A stretch of DNA of 64,000 nt. Source: Laguncularia racemosa (taxonomy: Eukaryota; Streptophyta; Magnoliopsida; Myrtales; Combretaceae). A program made the position numbers and the translations under genes. The stretch is taken from positions 1,488,001-1,552,000 of the forward strand of contig JBBMOL010000101.1 of the NCBI GenBank assembly GCA_037954665.1, in the 5' to 3' direction. The notes beneath the pieces are model-generated. The model was not told the origin of the DNA and ran no database searches. It was given only the letters and a program-made list of their open reading frames with translations. Below are positions 57,341-64,000 of this stretch, in pieces (position 1 is the stretch's first letter; every line of letters starts with the position of its first letter).

Positions 57341-58384
57341 ATGCCTCCTTTGAAGGACACACGCCTTGACGATGACGACGAAGATGTGGAGTACGAAGAA
57401 ATCGAAGTGGAAGAGGAAGTAGAAGTAGAAGAAGGAGAAGAAGAAGTAGAGGAGGAGGAAATCGACGAAGAAGAAGAAGAAGTAGAGGAGGAGGAAGAGG
57501 AGGAGGAGGAGCATGAGGAGGAGAGAGATCAAAAAGGTGAGTTTTTATCTATTGGGTTTATCTAGTCTCAGTGATATTGATTAGGCTTTGTACATTAACT
57601 ATTTTGGAGATATTAACTGTGAAAGTATAGTTGAAATTACGAGGATTGGGGTTTTAGCGGTTTTGATATAGATTGAGTTCGCATGTATTGGTTTTGAGTA
57701 GAGAGAGAGAGAGAGTTGAAAGCTGTGAACTTTTTGGATTACTAAAATAATTTTTGGGTAATGAAAGCTGTGGACTTTATGGTTGTAGGAAAGCTTATTG
57801 GCTGTTAATTGGGGTCTCCTATTAGGAAACTTCATTAAATAGCAAAAATTGTTTTCAGTTTTAGTGAGTACTGATGCGCCAGCGTTGCCGCCAACTCCAT
57901 GCGAAATGCCTCCTGCAACGGGTATGTGCATTGTTGACAAGGTTGGTCGCGCTCCCCAGGCGCAGGTCTCGGGTTTGGAAGAGGAAAATGAAGATGAAGA
58001 TGAATATGAGGAGATTGAAGTAGAAGAGGAGATTATTGAGGAAGAGGAAGTGGATGAGGAGGAAATAGAGGAAGAAGTTGAAGAAGAGGAAGATGAAGGG
58101 AAAACCAATGAGGATAATGGTGAGTTTTTAAAGATGCAGCGTTTTGATATTGCTCTATCTATTATCTTGTAATTTTATTTTTTGCATGATTACTGGGTAA
58201 AGTTAACTGAATTTCTTTTCTTTGAGAAATGGTATTTTAAATTGGAAAAATATCTATTGACATTGGAAAAAGTCTGGATTTATTGACTGGATTTTATCTT
58301 TGAGCCAATTTCTTGTTTGATGGTTGAGATGCAGTTACATTATGGGCTGAACTGGAGAAAAGAGCTGAAGCAATGAATGGATGA
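57341..58384 (+). CDS. Very acidic protein of unknown function (three exons, predicted)
   Basis: Predicted exons are 57341-57536, 57859-58119 and 58335-58384. Donors are GTGAGT at both 5' sites and acceptors TTTTCAG and GATGCAG. The phases agree and give 168 codons. The product starts MPPLKDTRLDDDDEDVEYEE. It holds two Glu-rich tracts, each opening with YEEIEVEEE (near residues 18 and 110), separated by a neutral Pro/Ala segment with PPTPCEMPPATG, and ends WAELEKRAEAMNG. No enzyme or fold motif is visible. Such acidic stretches occur in nuclear, chromatin- and RNA-binding plant proteins, but I cannot name the family. The leader 57120-57340 is GC-richer than its surroundings, which supports a real transcription unit. 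Poly-Ser and poly-Leu frames on the other strand are shadows. It may be the 5' part of a longer gene, since further 3' exons cannot be excluded. Confidence 0.6.
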
Positions 58385-59055
58385 TCCTTGTGTGATAGGA
58401 ATTTGATAGAGCAAATTGTAATGAAAGTTTGTATAGATGGTAACTGTGTTGATTTGTCTGAGAAGAGTAGTTGAATTTTGAATATATCTTTCCAAAAGAA
58501 TGATCCACAATCGTGATAGGTAGAAGCTTTTGAGCACTTAATCTTAAGAAAGGTATTTTGGAAAAGGCAAGTTACACCAACCACTCATAATATTTTCGCA
58601 AAACAAGTGCCTAGAAGTTCAATTTGGCAAATTAAGTGCTTCTACTTTCTATATTTGTCAATCTAGACTTATGGTTTTCTTTGAATCCAAATATTAGTTG
58701 TCATGGGACGATCATTATAGTTCTCAAAATTCATTAGAGAAAATTAAGCTTAGTTTTATTTTCTAATTAGACCAACAACTCATAAATCAAACAATAGTGA
58801 TGTGTAAGTAAATAAATATGGACATGTTGCTAAAAGCTTATCTCAAGAGCTATTGAAATTGCTAATTTTACATTTTTGCAAAGTTAAACTAGTGGGTGGG
58901 GAGCTTTTAGCTTTTAGAAAAAGTTAATTGCTAATCTAAGCAGAGCCAACAAGATTCCTAATCTTTCATGATTGGTTTTGTGTTTCTTTTCATCATTTTT
59001 GCAGTGTGAACGTACAGACTCTGCTATAACTTGCAACTCCTAGCAATCAAATACT
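58385..59055 (+). other. Downstream region of the acidic-protein gene
   Basis: Probable 3' untranslated region followed by intergenic DNA. A TTTTTGCAG at 58997-59005 looks like a splice acceptor, so a further exon in the untranslated region is possible. No other frame is convincing. Confidence 0.4.
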
Positions 59056-59059
59056 TTAG

Positions 59060-59400
59060 GAGTGTGAAATCCTTTGATGTTTTTAGAGCTAGTTACGTTA
59101 GCTATTGTTGTATTGTTTAGTAGCTTCTAGAAGTCTCTAGAAGATTTTGAAAGAAGTTAAATTACTTGTAGTTGGTTGGGATGGGGTCTATAATTAGTCC
59201 TTAGGCTAGAAGAGATAGGCGATTAGATCATTCTATTTGTGTAGTTGGTTATAAAGGAGCTTGAAGCTCTTGTATTAGCATAGGAGAGCTGGTGGCTCTT
59301 GTGGGCTTTTGCAATTGGAGGTTGTAAGCTTTGTTTTTCATTCTTAATAAAAGTAAAAATTAGTCTTTTATTGCTTGTAGAGCCATGGTTGTATCAATCA
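59060..59400 (+). repeat. Possible solo copia-type LTR
   Basis: The stretch has GTTAGCTATTGTTGTATTG and TTCTAGAAGTCTCTAGAAGA. It also has a TATA-like GGTTATAAAGGAGC (59248-59261) and an AATAAAAG signal (59347-59354), a layout seen in short copia LTRs. There is no second copy and no duplication to confirm it. Confidence 0.3.
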
Positions 59401-59639
59401 GATAGCTAATCTTGTGGGAGGCATGAATTGGAGGTATTAAAATAAAAAAAAGTAGGACTACAATTATAATAAGTAATAGATTGTTAAATGTAATCTTTAT
59501 CTTTTTTTAAGAAAAGTCGGGGATGGTAATCTTGTATGAATAAGTGACTTCACTTTAGTAATAAATGAGCATTATCCCAAATGTTACAACTATAAAGAGA
59601 TCGAAAGGTTATCTAATATAGATCAACATGCGGTTACCC
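59401..59639. other. Short intergenic stretch
   Basis: Nothing recognised. Confidence 0.4.
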
Positions 59640-60095
59640 CATTTGCATGTGTGTACTAATGTCGTGCTCTAGTAGTTAGGGGAAGGGGAGGTCGTGTGTA
59701 GTAAGGGTCACATGTCTAGCTAACAAGAAGGAGTGCAGTAGTAGGGGTTTAAGTGGTTAAGGATAGGATAGACATGTAAGGATAATGGGAGGTATCTATG
59801 TAAACATGTTTGTAGTTAGTAGTAGTGGGAGTGAAAGTGGCGGATAGGACTAGTTGGCTAACAACGTAACTACATTGATCCTTTGTACTATTTAATGAGT
59901 AAGCATGAAATGAAATGATCAACTTTTGATCCCAAACAAAACAGCAAACACTTAGATCCTTGGGTTCTCTCTAACGAGCCCAAAAATTAATAACCACCAT
60001 AGGGAAGCTAGGACGCAAGGCAAGTTCCTCGACTAAAGTCCCTTCCAGCGAATCAACTTGCCCTAGGATGCACCTACAAACGCTTGCCGCTAACA
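59640..60095 (+). repeat. Probable 5' LTR of the chromovirus-type element
   Basis: The right end is fixed by the primer-binding site. The left end is a guess at TGTGTACTAATG (about 59649). It is G-rich with GGAGG and GTAG words, and has a TTTAATGAG motif near 59890. Confidence 0.5.
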
Positions 60096-60098
60096 ATC

Positions 60099-60110
60099 CG
60101 GTATCAGAGT
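60099..60110 (+). other. Primer-binding site (tRNA-iMet type)
   Basis: CGGTATCAGAGT, 10 of 12 bases of the initiator-Met primer site, located four bases after the LTR end. Confidence 0.75.
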
Positions 60111-60117
60111 AGGATAT

Positions 60118-61080
60118 AATGGAGGACTGGATGAAGGTTCACCAGCAGCTAGAGGCATTATTAGCCATGCACTAGGACGACTGAGCCCGCTTGGAAAGAA
60201 TGGAAACTCACTAGGACCGCTTGGCGATGCTACTCGAGAGCTTGACACGTGATGCAATGCAACAAAAATTCTAGGTATCGGTGTTGGAAGAGGTGGGTGA
60301 GAATCAAGTGGTGAGTGGGCAGTCGGACCGTGGCATGTCCCTGCCAGGGCTCGCTAGATAGGAATTTCCTAAATACGATGGCGACGGCAACGACAACCCG
60401 TTAGGATGGTTCAACAGGTGCAAATAGTTTTTTGAGCACCAATCAATGGCTAAAGAGGAGAAGCTGCCTTCCACCTGGAGGGGGATGGTCAGCTGTGGTT
60501 CCTGAAACTGAAGCAAGAGCATCCTCACTTGACATGGCCCGATTTCAAAACTCTGTGATCTTAGGTTCGACACCCCCCCCCCCCCCCCCCCCAACAGAAC
60601 CAACAAGGTCGGTGAGTTATCAAAACTATGCTAATTAAGCATAGTGGGGAACTATCAATGGAAATTCGAACTAGCACCCAAGCACGGGATAGCAATATTT
60701 ATCAGCAGTTTGAAGGAGGTGATAGCGGTTGAGGTGGAACTCCACCACCCCACCAATCTGATGCAAGCCATGAGTCTCACTAGATAGTATGAGAAAAGAC
60801 ATGTGGGGCCTCGGGATGAAGGAGAGACTAGGAGACGGCTTGTGACTTCGATCAATCTCCTAAATAGATCTACGTATGCCAAGAAACTAAGCCGAGCAGA
60901 GATGGAGGAGAGGCAGAGGGCTGTGCTTTAATTGCGGCGAGCCTTTCACTATCAAACATAGGTGTAAGAAACTATTTTGGCTCGAATGGGAGGAGGAGGA
61001 GAGCCAGGAGGATAACGAGGATGACGAGGGGAAGGAAGGCCAATTGGAAATCTCCTTGCATGCCATGGTGGGTTTACCTC
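60118..61080 (+). pseudogene. Chromovirus gag remnant
   Basis: The ATG at 60118 starts MEDWMKVHQQLEALLAMH. The gag core reads EFPKYDGDGNDNPLGWFNRC with an FFEHQSM stretch, then after frameshifts VIAVEVELHHPTNLMQAMSL and a knuckle-like CFNCGEPFTIKHRCK (60929-60973). A run of about 20 C (60573-60592) interrupts the core. The acidic tail EEEESQEDNEDDEGKE leads to the protease. Confidence 0.75.
60573..60592. repeat. Homopolymer of about 20 C
   Basis: An uninterrupted C-run inside the gag remnant, the longest GC homopolymer in the window. Its length is uncertain in any assembly. Confidence 0.8.
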
Positions 61081-61099
61081 AATCTTAGACCTTGAAGGT

Positions 61100-61560
61100 G
61101 TGCGGTCATATTCGAGGACATCTGGTCGTCGTACCGTTAGACTCGGGCAGCACACATAACTTTATGTGCGCGGAATTGGTCTCCGCACTAGGGTTACCCT
61201 TGTTAGCAAGAGAGAAATTGTGAGTGGTCATCGCCAATGGAAATAGGGTTGGAAGTGAAGGGGTCTATAGAGGTGTTCCTCTGGAGTTAGGGGGAAGGAA
61301 ATTCATCATGGATCTATATTCACTGCCATTATGCAAAGTTGACGTGGTGCTGGGGGTCAATTGGCTTAGGTCACTAGGTCCCATTTCTTGGGATTTTACT
61401 ACCATGAGGATGTGTTTTGCACGGGGCAGTGAACGAGTGGAATTGCAAGGCGATTTGTGGACAGCAATTGTCCCTGGAATTGCTACGGTGGTAAAAGAGG
61501 TGGAAAAGAGCAGCCCTGCTCGTCGAGTTCCAGGACGTCTTTTAGCCGCTACAAGATCTA
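61100..61560 (+). pseudogene. Chromovirus aspartic protease remnant
   Basis: The active-site loop VPLDSGSTHNFM is intact (Asp codon at 61140-61142). From 61224 a 118-codon frame continues VIANGNRVGSEGVYRGVPLE, then CKVDVVLGVNWLRSLGPISW, the DVVLGxxWL block near the protease C-terminus. One stop (TGA at about 61220) splits the domain. Confidence 0.8.
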
Positions 61561-61589
61561 CTGCCTTATCGCTCTTGTGACCACGCCAT

Positions 61590-62370
61590 CAGACTACAAC
61601 AGGGAGCTGCTCCGATGGTAGTCAGACCCTATCGGTACCCTTGCGATCAGAAAGGCAAGATAGAACGTCAATCCCCCTTCTCGTCCTCCATGCTCCTAGT
61701 GAAGAAAGGTGACAATTCCTAGCGATTTTGCATTGATTACCGAGGGCTCAACGAGAAGACTATCAAGGACAAGTTTCCCATTCCAGTAATTGACGAGCTC
61801 CTAGAGGAACTTTAAGGAGCTTGCTACTTCTCCAAAGTAGATTTGTGCTTCGGGTATCACTAGGTCAGAATGCGAGCAGAGGATGTGGAAAAAACAGCTT
61901 TCCAAACTCATCACGAGCATTTTGAGTTCCTCGTCATGCCCTTTGGACTCACCAATGCCCCCTCAACCTTCCAAGCTCTTATGAACAAAGTGTTCAAAGG
62001 ACAACTACAAAAGTTCGTCCTTGTCTTCTTCAACGACATCCTCGTTTACAGCACGACCTAGGTAGAACATTTACAGCACCTGAGAAAGGTGTTTTTGTTG
62101 CTGCGACAACACTACCTCCATTTGAACGCCTCAAAATGCACCTTTGCGCAGAAACAAGTGATGTATCTAGGGCACTTCATTTCGAAAAGGGGGGTAGAAG
62201 CCGATCTGCTCAAGATAGAGGCTGTGTTACATTGGCCCATGCCTACAACCATCCGAGCACTACGAGGATTTCTTGGCCTCACAGGGTACTATCGAAAATT
62301 TGTTCGGAATTATGGAATCATTGCCAACCCATTAACTCGCATGCTAAGAAAGCATAACTTTGTATAGACT
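61590..62370 (+). pseudogene. Chromovirus reverse transcriptase remnant
   Basis: Blocks in order: RYPCDQKGKIERQ, SSMLLVKKGD, FCIDYRGLNEKTIKDKFPIP, VDLCFGYH, FLVMPFGLTNAPSTFQALMN and VFFNDILVYS. The catalytic FxDD has become FFND (Asn codon at 62032-62034). YLGHFISKRGVEAD and RGFLGLTGYYRKFVRNYG follow. About five stops interrupt an otherwise well preserved sequence, so decay is moderate. Confidence 0.88.
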
Positions 62371-62830
62371 TCGGAATCAGAGCAAGCCTTCAAAGCCTTT
62401 CGAATTGCCATGACACATGCCCCGATCTTAGCACTACCCGACTTTGATCATCCCTTTTGTGGTGGAATGCGATGCCTCTGATACTGGTGTGGGGGCAATC
62501 CTGCAACAGCGAGATAGACCCATATCATTCTTTTGTAGGCCCTTCGCATACAGGCATCTCAAGTTGGCAACCTATGAGAAGGAGCTCATCGGACTCGCCA
62601 ATGCCATCCGCCACTAGCTGGACTACTTGTGGTGGGGGAGATTCATGGTCAAGATTGATCACTATAGCCTCAAATTTTTATTGGAGCAAAGAGTTCATGT
62701 CACCCCAACAACATTGGATCAGTAAACTATTGGGCTTCAACTTCAACATTGAATATAGGGCAGGAAGGGAAAACAGGGTGGCGGATGCATTATCCCGGCA
62801 TGATGAAGATGTTGTGGCTACTTTCGCTAT
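62371..62830 (+). pseudogene. Chromovirus RNase H remnant
   Basis: After a frame change, VVECDASDTGVGAILQQR carries the first RNase H Asp, and LATYEKELIGLANAI has the Glu region. The C-terminal LLGFNFNIEYRAGRENRVAD and ALSRHDED complete the domain (frame 62457-62897 covers its end). Confidence 0.85.
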
Positions 62831-62889
62831 TTCTTTACCCCAATCGCAAATGTTCGAGCTGGTGAAGAACGGGGTCCACTCCTCCCCCA

Positions 62890-64000
62890 ACATGTAATAG
62901 CTGGTGGCTCGCATCCAGGCTAAGGAAGCAGGGTCAGACTAGATGTTTTGGCAAGGGCTAGTCTTCTTCAAGAATCGAGTCTTTCTGCCCTCCGACTCCA
63001 AGCTGCATGCCGCCATTGTCCATGCCATTCATGACCCAATGTCATGAAGAGTACCAACGGACTCTCCTCCATATCATGAGAGATTTCTATTGGAAGGGAA
63101 TGCATGGGCAAGTTCGTGAAATTGTGCGAGCATGTTGTACCTATCAATGCTATAAGTCCAAACACCTTCAACCTGCAGGCCTCCTCCAGCCACTGCCTGT
63201 CCTAGCTAGGTCTAGTATGATATTTCTATGGATTTCGTAAAAGGACTCCCACGCTCCAATGGGAAGTTAGTCTTCCTAGTAGTTGTGGACAGATTCTCCA
63301 AATATGGCCACTTTGCCGCCATGAGCCACCCGTATTTAGCAGTAACCGTCGCAAGGCTCTTCTTTGAGCCATTGTGAGACTCTATGGGCTACCGGAGCCA
63401 AGTGTGAGCGATCGGGATGTCATGTTCACGAGTGCATTTTGGAGAGAGATGTTTCAACTACACGAAACTGCACTATCCTTCTCCTCTACCTATCATCCTC
63501 AAAGCGATGGACAAACGGAAGTGGTGAACCGCACGCTAGAAGTGTATTTACGGTGCTTCACTGGTGATCACACCAGAAAATGGACCGAATGGGTAGCTTA
63601 GGCGGAGTACTATTACAACACAAAATACCACTCGTCACTCAAAACCACTCCCTTCAACGTGGTATATGGCCAAGATCCCTTGTAGCTCCTTTGTTATGTG
63701 CCCGAAGGAACCAAGTTAGTCGCTGTGGATACAGCCCTGCGAGATAGAGATACTCTGGTGTCCAAACTAAAATTGCAATTGGAAAGGGCCCAGCAGATCA
63801 TGAAGCACCAATGTGACACCCAACATAGAGACCTCCAGTTTGTGGTGGGCAACTTGGTCTTCCTCAAACTCCAACCCCACAGGCAAGCATCAGTGGGCAA
63901 GCGACAGTCCCCCAAATTGGCACCAAAATTCTAGACCCTTTCGTGTAGCAAAATGCATCGAATCCGTGGCCTACAAACTTGACTTGCTCCTAGAAGTCAA
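62890..64000 (+). pseudogene. Chromovirus integrase remnant, cut by the window end
   Basis: The zinc-binding region (H...H...CCTYQCYKSK, frame 63007-63240) is followed by SMDFVKGLP with the first catalytic Asp, VVVDRFSKYGHF, SDRDVMFTSAFW with the second Asp and HPQSDGQTEVVN with the Glu (frame 63374-63601). The frame from 63698 encodes the C-terminal domain with VVGNLVFLKLQPHRQASVGK and RQSPKLAPKF. Any chromodomain would lie past 64000. Confidence 0.85.

Larger units (their letters stand above)
59640..64000 (+). mobile_element. Decayed chromovirus-type Ty3/gypsy element, cut by the window end
   Basis: On the plus strand: an LTR ending TAACA at 60095, a primer-binding site, gag with knuckle, protease, RT, RNase H and integrase, with no 3' LTR before 64000. 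The order and the integrase motifs (FVKGLPRSNGK, VVVDRFSKYGHF, YHPQSDGQTEVVNRTLE) fit chromoviruses of the Reina/Tekay type. The coding part is markedly GC-richer than the rest of the window. Numerous in-frame TAG stops, many from CAG or TGG codons, show it is dead. Confidence 0.85.

Noticed and set aside
57329..57532. Leu/Phe-rich minus-strand frame resembling a membrane protein
   Set aside because: Shadow of the acidic first exon on the other strand.
57599..58108. 169-codon poly-Ser frame on the minus strand
   Set aside because: It is the reverse complement of the Glu-rich exon (GAA/GAG read as TTC/CTC and TCT/TCC) and runs through both introns.

Overview
The window is nuclear DNA of a flowering plant, most likely a eudicot. 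It is AT-rich, its genes carry GT-AG introns, and it holds a plant TIP1 aquaporin, a plant PTPLA-type dehydratase and plant lineages of Ty3/gypsy and Ty1/copia retrotransposons. The species cannot be named from the sequence alone. There are three gene models. All were rebuilt exon by exon from splice sites and reading frame, and none lies in one uninterrupted frame.

Layout. 1-10.9 kb: AT-rich intergenic DNA with one delimited gypsy element (1835-5824, TSD CAAGT) that has gag and protease but no reverse transcriptase, plus a tandem dimer repeat. 10.9-17.9 kb: a gene island with a TIP1 aquaporin (plus strand, three exons, 252 aa) and, converging on it, a nine-exon gene for a 218-aa very-long-chain 3-hydroxyacyl-CoA dehydratase (minus strand). 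Intron 2 of the second gene holds a diverged fragment of organelle-type large-subunit rRNA. 17.9-38.6 kb: a nest on the minus strand. A copia remnant stops about 230 bp upstream of the dehydratase ATG. Its 5' LTR is split by a young gypsy element (21056-27958, TSD GTTAT/GTTAC, LTRs about 99% identical) with a nearly intact 681-codon gag-protease frame. The copia 5' LTR abuts the integrase of an older Athila-like gypsy element (29048-38620), which itself contains a probable solo LTR, a collapsed LTR element (33054-34110, perfect TSD CTCTA) and a hAT-type MITE (36299-36961, perfect 8-bp TSD). 38.7-46.0 kb: an old plus-strand copia element whose RNase H is interrupted by a protease-only gypsy derivative (41648-45375, TSD ATGGC/ATGGT). 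46.8-56.2 kb: a 9.4-kb minus-strand gypsy derivative (TSD CTTCT) with gag and protease, no recognisable RT, and several tandem arrays. 57.1-58.4 kb: a small three-exon gene for a very acidic protein of unknown function. 59.6-64.0 kb: a decayed plus-strand chromovirus-type gypsy element with gag, protease, RT, RNase H and integrase, cut off by the window end.

The main theme is that four separately delimited LTR elements lost pol but kept LTRs, target-site duplications and gag and/or protease. No viral, bacterial-defence, CRISPR or gene-cluster system was found. The least expected signal is the rRNA fragment inside the dehydratase intron. Functionally, the window offers a tonoplast water channel, an ER fatty-acid elongation enzyme and one uncharacterised acidic protein. 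The rest is transposable-element sediment.
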